From contig CAVWAJ010000010.1 of the NCBI GenBank assembly GCA_963752965.1, positions 310,001 to 374,000 on the forward strand: 64,000 bases of DNA, given 5' to 3'. The notes beneath the pieces were generated by a model. That model was not told the DNA's origin and made no database searches. It worked only from the letters and a program-made list of their open reading frames with translations. Source of the stretch: QHXW01 sp963752965 (GTDB taxonomy: Bacteria > Acidobacteriota > Terriglobia > Bryobacterales > Bryobacteraceae). Position 1 is the first letter of the stretch. Each line of letters opens with the position of its first letter. Of this stretch, positions 8,082-16,823 are shown in pieces. The position numbers and the translations under genes were made by a program.

Positions 8082-9695
8082 GTGAAGCCGAAAGGAACTA
8101 CGAAGCCAGCGCCTGCGCCCGCTCCCGCGACTGGTGAACTGTTTGGGCGTGCCGTGGCGCTCCATCTGGAGGGCAAAGCCGACGAGGCTCTGGCCGAAAT
8201 TGAAAAAGCTCTGGAGACCGGTGAGCAGCGCGCGGAGGTATACGCCGCTGCTGGATATCTTCGCTACCAGCGCAAGCAATTCGAGCCGGCTGCTGCCGCC
8301 TATCGGAAGTTCTTAGAACTGGACCCGGAAAACGGCGTCGGATGGTTCAACCTCGCCGCCACGCTCCAGGCACTCGGCAAGTGGGAGGAAGCTGGCGCCC
8401 TGTTTGAAAAAGCCTTAGCGTCCGACCCAAACCGGTACGAGGCCCACCTGGGTTTGGGCCTGTGCCGTCTGCACCTGAGTGCCGCCCGGCCGGCGCTCGA
8501 GGCGTATGAGCGCTGCCTCCGCCTGATCCCGAATCTGGAACCAGCCCGGATCGAGCCTATCTTGTTCGGAAAAGCTGTAGCGCTCCAGCTTCTCAAGAAG
8601 TTCTCCGAGTCTACAGAGTGTTACGGCCGCGTTCTGGAACTGAACCCGCGCTCAGAAGAAGCGCTCGCGAACGCCATTGCCGTCCACTTGGAGTTGAAAG
8701 ATCACGTCACGGCCGCGCACTGCGCCGAACAACTCTTGAAGATCCGGCCCGATTCCCGGGTGGCGCACGAGGGTCTGGCGACCGCCGCTTTTGCGGCGCA
8801 GGACTACGAAAAAGCTGCCGCGCATTGTGCCGCTCTGGTCAAGGTGGCTCCCGACGCCTTCGAGGGGTGGTTCAACCTCGGCGTGGCGCTCGAGAAGGCT
8901 GGTCGTCCCGAGGCCGCCAAAGCGTACGGCGAAGCTCTGCGATTGCGTCCGAACGATGCTGAACTACAGCTCAATCTCGGTATTGCCTATCAGGAAAGCG
9001 GCGATCGCGCCAAGGCCCGGGAGTCCTACCAGCGCGCGCTCGAACTCAATCCGGAATCGACGACCGCCCTGTGGAATCTGGCACTTGCACTTGAGCAAGA
9101 CGGCATTCCCGCCGAAGCGGAGAAACTATATACCCGTCTCCTCGACTACTCGCCTGATTCTGAAGACGCCCGCTTCCGTCTGGGCTGCCTGCGGCTCGAA
9201 AGGGGAGATTTTCGCGGCGCTTCCGAGGCCTTTGACGCCTGCTTGTGGAAACGCAAGGACTGGCCCGAAGCCCTGCTCAACGCCGGTATTGCCTATTGGA
9301 AGTTGGGAGAACTGGATGCCGCCCATGACGCTTTCCAACGTTGTCTGGACGCGCAACCCCAATCTGCTGCTGAGGCATCGCGAGCCCTGGCCGCGCTCGC
9401 GCTCGAACGCGGTAACATTAACGAGGCCTTGGACTTACACGCCAAACTAATTGAAAACGGCGAGCACTCTCCGGAGTTCCTTTACAACGCCGCATTACTG
9501 CGCCAGAAATCGGGACAACAGGAGCAAGCCGTGCAGCTTTACCGGGAAGCGCTCACCGGCTCGCCCGACTTCGCCGAAGCGCTCCTCAACCTGGGAATCG
9601 CGCTCGAAACCTTGGGCAAAACCGAGGAAGCCCGCGCCAATTGGCAGAAAGCGCTCGCCCTGAAGCCAGAGCTCGCCAAGGGGTATTTCCAATGA
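8082..9695 (+). CDS. Cytoplasmic TPR-array protein
   Basis: A 537-residue protein from a GTG start. After a short Pro-Ala lead, almost the whole chain is TPR: about fourteen 34-residue units, for example AVALHLEGKADEALAEIEKA, GWFNLAATLQALGKWEEAGA, WFNLGVALEKAGRPEAAKAY and ALLNLGIALETLGKTEEARA, each with the Trp/Leu-Gly-Tyr-Ala-Pro positions. No signal peptide or catalytic domain is evident, so a scaffold role is likely. It lies 64 bases after the zinc-finger/lectin-fold gene on the same strand, and the two could be co-transcribed. The 198 bases after it (9696-9893) hold no gene I can support. Confidence 0.8.
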   Translation: MKPKGTTKPAPAPAPATGELFGRAVALHLEGKADEALAEIEKALETGEQRAEVYAAAGYLRYQRKQFEPAAAAYRKFLELDPENGVGWFNLAATLQALGKWEEAGALFEKALASDPNRYEAHLGLGLCRLHLSAARPALEAYERCLRLIPNLEPARIEPILFGKAVALQLLKKFSESTECYGRVLELNPRSEEALANAIAVHLELKDHVTAAHCAEQLLKIRPDSRVAHEGLATAAFAAQDYEKAAAHCAALVKVAPDAFEGWFNLGVALEKAGRPEAAKAYGEALRLRPNDAELQLNLGIAYQESGDRAKARESYQRALELNPESTTALWNLALALEQDGIPAEAEKLYTRLLDYSPDSEDARFRLGCLRLERGDFRGASEAFDACLWKRKDWPEALLNAGIAYWKLGELDAAHDAFQRCLDAQPQSAAEASRALAALALERGNINEALDLHAKLIENGEHSPEFLYNAALLRQKSGQQEQAVQLYREALTGSPDFAEALLNLGIALETLGKTEEARANWQKALALKPELAKGYFQ

Positions 9696-9893
9696 CTTTG
9701 GGGTCGTAGGCAGCAAGTTACGGTAGCAGCCCCGAGCTAACCAAAAAGCATCTTGAGCCGCCCGCCCCGCGCACACATAATCGCCTGAACGGCATCTCTC
9801 ATGGTTGGCGCCTGCCCAGTCGATCGGCAACTCGTCATATGCTTGGCGCGCTACAACCCGGAACTCCTTCTTATTGTGTTCCTTGCCGTGGTT

Positions 9894-11135
9894 TTATGCG
9901 TTTGCTTGTGGAAGTCTCTGGCGTGATCCGCCGGTCGCTACCCGTCGAGCCGGCTCAGAAACCTGCCATCGGCCCTCCAGGAGGTCGCCATAGACGGAGT
10001 AGACGTCTTCAAAGATTTGATCCCAGGACTGGCGCAAAACGTGGCGGCGAGCGGCGTTCCCCATGTCATGCCTCAAACCGGGATCGTTTGCCAGCCGAAG
10101 TATGCTCTCCAGGAAGCCTGCCTCGTCTCGGGCGACGAAACCGGTCTCGCCGGAATTGACCAGGAACTTGGGGCCGCCATCCGCCGACACCACCGCGGGA
10201 ACGCCCGAAGCCATGGCCTCGAGGATCACGTTGCCGAATGTATCGGTCTGGGACGGAAACACGAAGATGTCCATGTTGGCGTAGGCGCGGGCGAGTGGCT
10301 CTCCTGACAGAACGCCGGGAAACTCGGCATGCCAGAGATGTTCGGACAGCCACTGCTTCTCGCTGCCGCCGCCGACAATGAGAAACCGGAAGTCGCACCA
10401 CCCCGCATTCAGCAGCGCCCTTTCGATTTGCGCCAGAAAGCGCACGTTCTTTTCCGGCGACAACCGTCCGACGAAGCCCAGCGTGAGAAAGTTGTCCGGG
10501 GAATCGCGGCGAACCGGAGAGAACAACGCGGTATTTATCCCGCGCCGCATCAGGAACGTGGGCCTACCGGTGCGGTTTTGCAGTAGTTCCACCAACTCGG
10601 GATTTGGCGCGAACAGGAGGCGCGCCAGGCGATAGAATTGCAGCACACAATTCAGCGAGGCACTCTCGACTCCACCAGTGATCGTCCGGCGGAGACGCTG
10701 AGGCAGGCTCATCAGTGAGCGTTCTAAGCGGCGCGCGGCAAACTCGTGCAGATTGGTGTGCCACGAGGCCGCCAGTGGAACTTGCAGGGAATGCGCAATC
10801 CAGGCGCCCAGAATTCCCACATCCCCGGGACCGGTAACGTGAATCAAGTCCGGTTTGAACTCCGAGACCACTTGCGTGACGCGCTCGCGGCGGCAAAGCA
10901 GCAGCGGATCGCACGACAGATCGCGCTCCAGTCCGAAAGCCGCGCGGCCCCTGCGTAATTCCAGCGTCCACGCAGGTTCCTGGTTCGACAAGAAGTCCTG
11001 TGGGCCGCAGTGGACGGAAAGGAATGGGAGGTTCTGGCGCCGGGCAAAAGCCTCAAATTGCCGGCTGGTGAGCGCGACCCCATTCACCTCATGAAACGAA
11101 TCCGTGAAAAATGCGACCCTCGGGACGGACGTCAT
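9894..11135 (-). CDS. GT4-family glycosyltransferase (mannosyl/glucosyl-lipid type)
   Basis: A 413-residue GT-B enzyme. The N-terminal Rossmann half starts RVAFFTDSFHEVNGVALTSR, a motif shared with MgtA/PimB-like glycosyltransferases acting on membrane lipids. The C-terminal half has LGFVGRLSPEKNVRFLAQIE, FPSQTDTFGNVILEAMASG and the nucleotide-sugar site before GETGFVARDEAG. The usual first Glu of the E-x7-E pair is replaced (TDTFGNVILE); the second is present. It probably transfers a hexose from a nucleotide sugar to a lipid or glycan on the inner membrane face. Its start overlaps the PHP gene's stop by four bases, so it is the last gene of a three-gene operon. Confidence 0.85.
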   Translation of the reverse strand: MTSVPRVAFFTDSFHEVNGVALTSRQFEAFARRQNLPFLSVHCGPQDFLSNQEPAWTLELRRGRAAFGLERDLSCDPLLLCRRERVTQVVSEFKPDLIHVTGPGDVGILGAWIAHSLQVPLAASWHTNLHEFAARRLERSLMSLPQRLRRTITGGVESASLNCVLQFYRLARLLFAPNPELVELLQNRTGRPTFLMRRGINTALFSPVRRDSPDNFLTLGFVGRLSPEKNVRFLAQIERALLNAGWCDFRFLIVGGGSEKQWLSEHLWHAEFPGVLSGEPLARAYANMDIFVFPSQTDTFGNVILEAMASGVPAVVSADGGPKFLVNSGETGFVARDEAGFLESILRLANDPGLRHDMGNAARRHVLRQSWDQIFEDVYSVYGDLLEGRWQVSEPARRVATGGSRQRLPQANA

Positions 11136-12265
11136 TGCGCAAACTCCTGCCGCTCGAATAATGCCAGGCGGAGCACGGGCCGTAAGGTGGGTTGGTGGAA
11201 CAATTCGACAACACTGACGAACAGCCGGAGCACCTCCGGGTCTCCCCTTTTCCAGAACGACGAGACGGGCGCATCCACGCCATCGTCCTGCCGGTAAAAT
11301 ACGCGGTCACTCCAACGGACACGGTTTGGATGTTCGGGGTAATCGCGGAGGACATCCCAGATTGTTTCGACGTAACGCAAACGGCGGCCTTCGCGATACT
11401 GGGGCATGAACAAGACATCGCTGATCCCATCGATGCGGATCTCTTCCACAAACTCCGCAAAGCTGCCGGCGTTAGTCAGGTTCACGTTGGCATTGGGCTC
11501 ACATCCGTGCCGGTCGCCGCCCGACACAAGCGGATGATTTGTACTTCGGGCCATGGCGACCACCAACCGGTTTTCCTCCCATGGCCGCAGTGCATTCAAT
11601 TCCAGGGCATGGATAAAAGCGCCATACTCGCTGAGGACCGTCCGAACCATGGCGAGATGTGCCGCCGCGCCAATGCCCCGCTCATCCCACAGCGGGTGGT
11701 TGAATACCACGAGGACTTCCGGGTACGCGTTTAAGGCCGCCAGAGTATCCCGCAAGCCCTGTGCAGTCGGCCGTAGCGTGTACTCTTCCATTTGCTTCGC
11801 CAGTGCCCGGGAATCCCGCGGCGGAAGATTGTGCACTCCCAGGTGAACAAATGAGGGCCCGAACGGTACAGTCCATTCAGTGGACACGGGAACCTGCCGG
11901 GTGCCATCCAAAACCTGAAGCTGCAGGCACGCTTCGATTTCGTCATGGTCGGTTAGAGAGATCAGCGCCTTCAGCCCCAAGCCATTCTCCACTTGTTTGC
12001 GTTCCACATCGAAGGCCTCGCGCGGGGGAAGCGGCGGCGTCCAGTACACACGGCTGTAATCCAGTTTGCGACCCCATTGCTTGTGATAGTTCCGTTCCTG
12101 CCGCCGCACCGCCTGAGAGACCACGGGAACGCGGTGCGCATGCTGAGCCAGAAAAGAGATGTCTTCCTGGGAGTGCATCGTATGGCTATGCAGGGAAACG
12201 CCCGTGCGAAACCGGGAGGGAGCGGCGACATTTTCCCAAAGGAAACGCAGCTGTGTGGATTTCAT
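11132..12265 (-). CDS. PHP-domain metal-dependent phosphoesterase-like protein
   Basis: A 377-residue protein with scattered PHP-superfamily metal motifs: VSLHSHTMHSQEDISF (about 23-38, HxH), LISLTDHDEIEACL, VSTEWTVPF, VVFNHPLWD, and VSGGDRHGCEPN. These correspond to the metal-binding His and Asp clusters of polymerase-and-histidinol-phosphatase enzymes. Insertions between the motifs make it longer than the minimal domain. It probably hydrolyses a phosphoester or acts as a nuclease; the substrate is not evident. It overlaps its neighbours by four bases on both sides (12262-12265 and 11132-11135), tying it to the Tat protein and the glycosyltransferase. Confidence 0.7.
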   Translation of the reverse strand: MKSTQLRFLWENVAAPSRFRTGVSLHSHTMHSQEDISFLAQHAHRVPVVSQAVRRQERNYHKQWGRKLDYSRVYWTPPLPPREAFDVERKQVENGLGLKALISLTDHDEIEACLQLQVLDGTRQVPVSTEWTVPFGPSFVHLGVHNLPPRDSRALAKQMEEYTLRPTAQGLRDTLAALNAYPEVLVVFNHPLWDERGIGAAAHLAMVRTVLSEYGAFIHALELNALRPWEENRLVVAMARSTNHPLVSGGDRHGCEPNANVNLTNAGSFAEFVEEIRIDGISDVLFMPQYREGRRLRYVETIWDVLRDYPEHPNRVRWSDRVFYRQDDGVDAPVSSFWKRGDPEVLRLFVSVVELFHQPTLRPVLRLALFERQEFAQ

Positions 12266-13272
12266 AGGTTCTCCTCGAGTGGTGTAGTGGAAGCGTTCGG
12301 ATCGATTTCAAAGGCGAGCCGCAGATAGGAGCGAGGTTGAAACTCGATGCGCAAGGGAAGGCTCATTTTCGGCCCGTCCTCGATCCATAACCGAAAAGTG
12401 ACGGGGTGGCCGCCGCGCTCCTCGTGGATCCGCCCACGCACTTGCAGGACTCCTTCGGGGCGAGAAGTGAGCCCGAGCTGAGCGAAGCGCAGCGCCTGCT
12501 GCGGGTCCCTCTCTTTTTCAATCCGCAGACGGTAGGATCGTTCGTTGTACACGTACCAGGTTTCGGTGGCCGCCTCGCGACGGCGGATGGCGCGCGTGAG
12601 CGCGTACAGAAATGTGCGGGGCGCCTCGCCGCTGGCATCACTTGGCCAATGGCTTTCACGCCACGCCGGGGGATCTTCCTGGAAGTGATCGCGTGCGTGC
12701 TTGATGATCCGCGCGTTCGATCCGGCCGGTGATGGCAGCCGGAAATGAGTGACCGCGCTGCGCGTGCGGCCGGACCGGCTATGTCCGTCGATCGCTGTGT
12801 AGTCGTTCCACTTGGCCCCGGCCTTGCCCAGCGACCGCTTTCCCTCCTCGATGGTCTCCTCGGGCGAGGAAGTGAGCACGCCGAAGTAGGCCGCTTCGCA
12901 AAGGGCCGCGTCGCGTTCCACTACGATTTCGTGTATGCTGCCGACCCGATCCAGGCCCGCCGCGCGCTCCGGGCGCGATGCTCCCGAGAACCGCAACGAA
13001 AGATAACGGCGATCCGGATGGGCGACTTCGGTGAGCGCTGCCAGCCCGCCGCCCACTCCCGCCCGGCGGTAAATCGGTAGCGAGAGCAGCAAGATTACGG
13101 CGTCGGCGCGATAAGTGCAAGAGAGCTTGTTGGCAGAGGCACCCGCAAAGCCATCGACAAGACGGTCTACCTGTAACAAGGGAGCCGCCGAAGCGCATGC
13201 CCGCCAGAGGCGGGGTCCTCCGCCGAGCAGGGCCAAGATCGTTCGAGCTAGAGTTCGCCTGGAGATCGCCAT
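12262..13272 (-). CDS. Tat-exported protein of unknown function
   Basis: A 336-residue protein beginning AISRRTLARTILALLGGG, with a twin-arginine motif and hydrophobic core, so export in a folded state is expected. The mature region shows no family I recognise. Features include a hydrophobic strand pair near residue 55-75 (ADAVILLLSLPIYRRAG), YTAIDGHSRSGRTRSAVTHF near 165, and a C-terminal half rich in beta-prone segments (RGRIHEERGGHPVTFRLWIE, PLRIEFQPRSYLRLAFEI). It heads a three-gene operon (this, PHP, GT4) with four-base overlaps. A 38-nt element related to one at 15309 lies 69 bases upstream. The context suggests work on a surface glycan or lipid. Confidence 0.55.
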   Translation of the reverse strand: MAISRRTLARTILALLGGGPRLWRACASAAPLLQVDRLVDGFAGASANKLSCTYRADAVILLLSLPIYRRAGVGGGLAALTEVAHPDRRYLSLRFSGASRPERAAGLDRVGSIHEIVVERDAALCEAAYFGVLTSSPEETIEEGKRSLGKAGAKWNDYTAIDGHSRSGRTRSAVTHFRLPSPAGSNARIIKHARDHFQEDPPAWRESHWPSDASGEAPRTFLYALTRAIRRREAATETWYVYNERSYRLRIEKERDPQQALRFAQLGLTSRPEGVLQVRGRIHEERGGHPVTFRLWIEDGPKMSLPLRIEFQPRSYLRLAFEIDPNASTTPLEENL

Positions 13273-13341
13273 AATTGGTTAGGTCGTCCAAACATCCAGC
13301 CCGATGATACGTGCGCATCTTTACAATCAGATGTGGGCCCC

Positions 13342-13379
13342 GTGAATTTTCAATAAAACAAATGTTGTGAAAATGTTTT
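13342..13379. promoter_or_regulatory. First copy of a 38-nt intergenic element (AAAACA-N13-TGTTTT)
   Basis: This AT-rich stretch contains an inverted repeat, AAAACA (13355-13360) and TGTTTT (13374-13379), and an inner ACA-N2-TGT dyad. Its first 24 bases match 15309-15332 at 20 positions. It lies 69 bases upstream of the Tat-protein gene on the minus strand and is the likely promoter/operator region of that operon. The flanking gap (13273-13391) holds no gene. Confidence 0.5.
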
Positions 13380-13391
13380 GTACTGCGGAGT

Positions 13392-14696
13392 TTAGGTAGC
13401 GGGCCGGATTTCGATCCCCAACCGGTTGCCGGCTGTCGAGTAAAAATGGGGCGCCATTGCGGGCTGCTCTTGCCCGCCGCGGCATAGGGCGTACAACGAC
13501 TCATACAGGTTCAGGTATCGTGCCGTGACAGCAGGCCAGCCGTATTGTTCCGCGGTTGCACGCGCCAGTGCCGTTTTGCCGCGGCGCTCGGCAGGGCACG
13601 CGACGATGCGGCGCACCAGGCCGGCGAAGGTACACGCATCGGCTTCGCCGAGCCAGGCGTTGCGGTCCGTAGCATAGGACAACAGGCCGCCGGAGCGGGG
13701 GGCCACCAAGGCAAGGCCCGCTGCCATCGCTTCCAGCGGTGCAATGCCGAACGGCTCGCGGGGGTTCGGATGGATAAAGATATCCGCGTTTGCGTATATG
13801 CCGGCCAGTTCGTCGCGGTCCTGCAAATGCCCCAGAAACGTCACTCGCCCGGGCAGTCTCTGGTCACAAAGGTTCTCGAAGACCGTGCGCATCACGCCGT
13901 CGCCCGCGATGAGCAGGCGGTAGTCGTTCTCCGCATCGCATGACAAGTGCTCCATCAGTTCGACTAACAGTCCCAAGTTCTTCTCTGCCACGAGGCGCCC
14001 GGCGTATAGCAGAAGGGTCGTCCTCTCATTGCCGCCGCTTTTCGCAATTAATGTGCGCCGCAATTCTTCCCGCCTACGGTCCGGACGGAATCGGTTGCAA
14101 TCCACTCCCATGGGGCAGACCCACACACCACGCCGGACCTTGTGGCCCCGCGAGGCCGGAATCAGTTCCTCAGCCGTGTGTTGTGAAACCGCGATGTGGT
14201 GATCGAACATCGGGAAGTACAGCCACTTCATGTAGATGCGGCTGAACACCGCGCCGGCGCTTCCCCTTCCGATGTATGTTGCGAAGTTCTCGTCCATGCG
14301 CTCGCAGCTCAAGCCAACCGTCACCGGGCGGAAATCCGATCCGAGGACCCACTTCTGGCGCAGAAGGCCGCAGAGATACGGCAGCGTGTACTTATCACAG
14401 ACCTCCACCAGGTCGGGCCGTTCCTCGTCGAGGATCTGTCGGATGGCCGCGCCGCGCCCAAGAAACGCTTCGGGCAGGAGGACGCGGTAGCTCGCATTCA
14501 GGGGTGCGCGCGGCGCCCTGACGAAATAGATGCGGCCGTATCTGCCGGCGGCTTCCACGCCATCAGCTTCTCCCGGCACAATCAATCGCATCCTCTGGCT
14601 ACGCTCGTTGGCCGCGGCAAGCAAGGCCCGGTAGAAGGTCGCGATACCGCCGGAAGTGGCGTGCCAGGCATTGGTCAAATGCAAGGTCTTAATCAT
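13392..14696 (-). CDS. GT4-family glycosyltransferase
   Basis: A 434-residue GT-B enzyme. The N-terminus MIKTLHLTNAWHATSGGI has the glycine-rich acceptor-domain loop. The donor domain has LLYAGRLVAEKNLGLLVELM, LLIAGDGVMRTVFENL, and HPNPREPFGIAPLEAMAAG, a complete E-x7-E pair that contacts the nucleotide sugar. It is predicted cytoplasmic and peripheral. Its start lies eight bases inside the end of the split membrane-protein gene upstream, so the two were evidently co-translated. After its stop, 119 bases separate it from the Tat-protein operon. The acceptor is unknown; a neighbouring glycosyltransferase and an exported protein argue for a surface glycoconjugate. Confidence 0.85.
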   Translation of the reverse strand: MIKTLHLTNAWHATSGGIATFYRALLAAANERSQRMRLIVPGEADGVEAAGRYGRIYFVRAPRAPLNASYRVLLPEAFLGRGAAIRQILDEERPDLVEVCDKYTLPYLCGLLRQKWVLGSDFRPVTVGLSCERMDENFATYIGRGSAGAVFSRIYMKWLYFPMFDHHIAVSQHTAEELIPASRGHKVRRGVWVCPMGVDCNRFRPDRRREELRRTLIAKSGGNERTTLLLYAGRLVAEKNLGLLVELMEHLSCDAENDYRLLIAGDGVMRTVFENLCDQRLPGRVTFLGHLQDRDELAGIYANADIFIHPNPREPFGIAPLEAMAAGLALVAPRSGGLLSYATDRNAWLGEADACTFAGLVRRIVACPAERRGKTALARATAEQYGWPAVTARYLNLYESLYALCRGGQEQPAMAPHFYSTAGNRLGIEIRPAT

Positions 14697-15255
14697 CGGG
14701 ATTCATACGGGCAAGGCTGAAGACGCATTCACAGCCGATGCGCCCGATCGCCATGGCGCCTCCGGCCAAGAATCCGCCTAATATGCGGGGAATACGCCGC
14801 AGATCAGCCCCGAGCGAAGCGCTGCCCTCACCAACAACGAACACACCCTTGCGCATGGCGTACCAGTTGAACACAGTCGACACGGCGGTGAAGGCAGCGG
14901 ACGCCCCAATACTGGTCCACAGATGCGGGGTTCCCCGGTACCAGTGAATCAGCAGTTCGAGGGAATGGGACAGCAGCGGCAGGACGATGGCGACCGTGAA
15001 GCCGGCCATCCATAGAGGTTCCGCACCGCGAAAGCACTATGTCAGCGCCCCGTAGAAGCCCGCGCTCAGCGAACGGTAGGCGAATTCCGCCATCATCGCG
15101 CCCACGGTCGCCTTCCATCCGGCGGTTAGGTTGACCGCCAGAAATAACTGGGCGCGGAAAACAGGACTGAGCACGGCCGACTTCCAGTTCCATCTTCGAA
15201 CCAGAGAATCCACCGGGTGCCTGATCAGGTTCAGAAACGCCGCGCCGACAGTCAT
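14689..15255 (-). pseudogene. Small membrane protein gene interrupted by an in-frame amber codon
   Basis: Two open segments lie in the same frame: 15255-15040 (72 residues, ending AGFYGALT) and 15036-14689 (continuing CFRGAEPLW then MAGFTVAIVLPLLSH). They are separated by a single TAG at 15037-15039. Joined, they give a roughly 188-residue protein with amphipathic N-terminal helices, hydrophobic segments (FTVAIVLPLLSHSLELLIHW; AAFTAVSTVFNWYAM) and a Gly-rich C-terminus (ILGGFLAGGAMAIG). The frame is uninterrupted otherwise. Possible readings are a recent nonsense mutation (for example CAG to TAG), a sequencing error, re-initiation at the ATG 15009, or suppression. The function is unknown. It leads the operon containing the GT4 gene at 13392. 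Confidence 0.6.
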
Positions 15256-15308
15256 CGCAGAACGGCCCGATCATATCGGGAAAGCGATTACGAGCCGATG
15301 TCGATTAC

Positions 15309-15347
15309 ATGAATTTCCGATAAAACATATGTCGGAGTAATTGTTTT
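15309..15347. promoter_or_regulatory. Second copy of the intergenic element (AAAACA-N14-TGTTTT)
   Basis: Related to 13342-13379: it shares TGAATTT, ATAAAACA, ATGT and a terminal TGTTTT, with one extra base in the second half. AAAACA is at 15322-15327 and TGTTTT at 15342-15347. A second dyad, TCCGA-N11-TCGGA, is centred on ACATATGT. It lies 53 bases upstream of the split membrane gene (minus) and 54 bases upstream of ackA (plus), so it could serve either direction. Confidence 0.5.
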
Positions 15348-15401
15348 CCATGACAGCAGATTCCCATCCGTGTGAGAACATCATCTATTGCGGGAGAACT
15401 T

Positions 15402-16646
15402 GTGAACGTACTCGTACTTAACGCGGGAAGCTCCAGCTTGAAGTTTCAGGTCATCGCCACCGACCTGGAGCGCATCAAGCAGGATGGTGATCAACGTCTG
15501 ATCCGCGGGGAGGTGGAACGGATCGGCGGAGAGGCGATCATTACGACCCAGCATCGTGACGGCTCTCGCCAGAAATCCACCGCGCCGCTGCGGGACACGT
15601 CCGCTGCGCTCGACTACGTGCTTCGCTGGCTGGCATCGGACCAGTCAGGCATCACCGAGATACAGAGCCTGGGAGACATCCACGCCGTGGGCCATCGCGT
15701 CGTGCACGGCGGCGAGTTATTTTCCGAATCGGCGCTCGTCACCGATCAGGTGTTGAAGGGCATCGAGGACTGCATCGATCTCGCTCCCCTGCACAATCCG
15801 AACAACATCAAGGGAATTCAGGCGGCACGAGAGATCTTCGGCCAGAGAGTGCCGCAAGTGGCGGTGTTTGACACGGCCTTCCACACTTCCATCCCGGAGC
15901 ACGCGCACCTGTACGCCGTGCCGTACCATCTCTATCGGCGCCACCGCATCCGCCGTTATGGCTTCCACGGGACCTCTCACCGGTACGTGGCGTACCGTTA
16001 CCGGCATTTGCGGAGTTTGACTCGAGAGCAGACGAATATCATTTCGCTGCACCTGGGCAACGGCTGCTCCGCAACGGCCATTCGTGGCGGCCGCTCGGTG
16101 GATACCTCCATGGGCATGACGCCCCTAGAAGGCCTCGTGATGGGTACACGTTCGGGTGATCTCGATCCTGCCATCGTGAATTTCATTGCGACCAAAGAGG
16201 GGTTGTCGCTGCACGAAGTGGATGCGCTTCTGAACACGCAATCCGGCTTGCTCGGTATATCCGGGTTGACGAACGATATGAAGGTGCTCCAGGAAGAACT
16301 CAAACTAAACGATGACCGGCGGGTACGTTTGGCGATCGATGTCTTCTGTTACCGCGCACGGAAATACATCGGCGCGTTTCTTGCCTGCATGGGTGGGGCG
16401 GACGCGGTTGTCTTCACCGGTGGCATTGGAGAGAATTCGCCCGAGATTCGTGCGGCCATCTGTCAGGGTCTCGAATGGGCGGGCCTACACCTGGACAAGG
16501 AACAGAACCAAAAGGTAATCGGGGTCGAGGGGTCCATTACAGCCGGCGGCTCCACATTGCTCGCCTACGTTATCCCGACCGACGAAGAACTGCTAATTGC
16601 TCGCGATACGGTGCGGGTCATCCTGAGTGAGCCACACCCTTCGTAA
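15402..16646 (+). CDS. ackA: Acetate kinase
   Basis: From the GTG at 15402 the product is 414 residues, close to the family's usual 400. The N-terminus NVLVLNAGSSSLKFQV matches the first signature exactly. Other conserved blocks are VGHRVVHGG, FDTAFHTSIPEHAHLYAVPY, HLGNGCSATAIRGGRSVDTS, and VFTGGIGENSPEIRAAI. Active-site Asn, Arg, Asp, His and Glu positions appear intact. It interconverts acetate and acetyl phosphate with ATP. The in-frame GTG at 15372 is less likely because GGGAGA sits just before 15402. No phosphotransacetylase or phosphoketolase lies nearby, so the source of acetyl phosphate is not shown. It is divergent from the glycosyltransferase cluster and shares its 15309 element. 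Confidence 0.93.
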   Translation: MNVLVLNAGSSSLKFQVIATDLERIKQDGDQRLIRGEVERIGGEAIITTQHRDGSRQKSTAPLRDTSAALDYVLRWLASDQSGITEIQSLGDIHAVGHRVVHGGELFSESALVTDQVLKGIEDCIDLAPLHNPNNIKGIQAAREIFGQRVPQVAVFDTAFHTSIPEHAHLYAVPYHLYRRHRIRRYGFHGTSHRYVAYRYRHLRSLTREQTNIISLHLGNGCSATAIRGGRSVDTSMGMTPLEGLVMGTRSGDLDPAIVNFIATKEGLSLHEVDALLNTQSGLLGISGLTNDMKVLQEELKLNDDRRVRLAIDVFCYRARKYIGAFLACMGGADAVVFTGGIGENSPEIRAAICQGLEWAGLHLDKEQNQKVIGVEGSITAGGSTLLAYVIPTDEELLIARDTVRVILSEPHPS

Positions 16647-16783
16647 GCTTCGCCTAGCTTTGCGGTGCTTCGTGCGGCCACTTCCATCCGGTAATATCCG
16701 GACTGTCGATGCCGTGCTCGTACGTGTAACTCCGGCACTCGATTTGAAGATTGCGGAATCTTTGCTTTGCGTTAGCGGATATT

Positions 16784-16812
16784 TTGAGACGTACTCGCAG
16801 CCACGTTATAGA
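16784..16812 (+). promoter_or_regulatory. Sigma70-type promoter of the GntP permease gene
   Basis: TTGAGA (16784-16789), a 17-base spacer and TATAGA (16807-16812) precede the ATG at 16824. The predicted transcript start near 16819 leaves a leader of about five bases. The rest of the gap from 16647 shows nothing further. Confidence 0.5.
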
Positions 16813-16823
16813 ATAGGCGGTTC

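Noticed and set aside
14828..15274. A 148-residue open frame on the minus strand (start MIGPFCDDC).
   Set aside because: Its composition is Arg/Gly/Pro-rich without hydrophobic segments, and it runs out of frame through the membrane-protein coding region. It is a shadow of the split gene.
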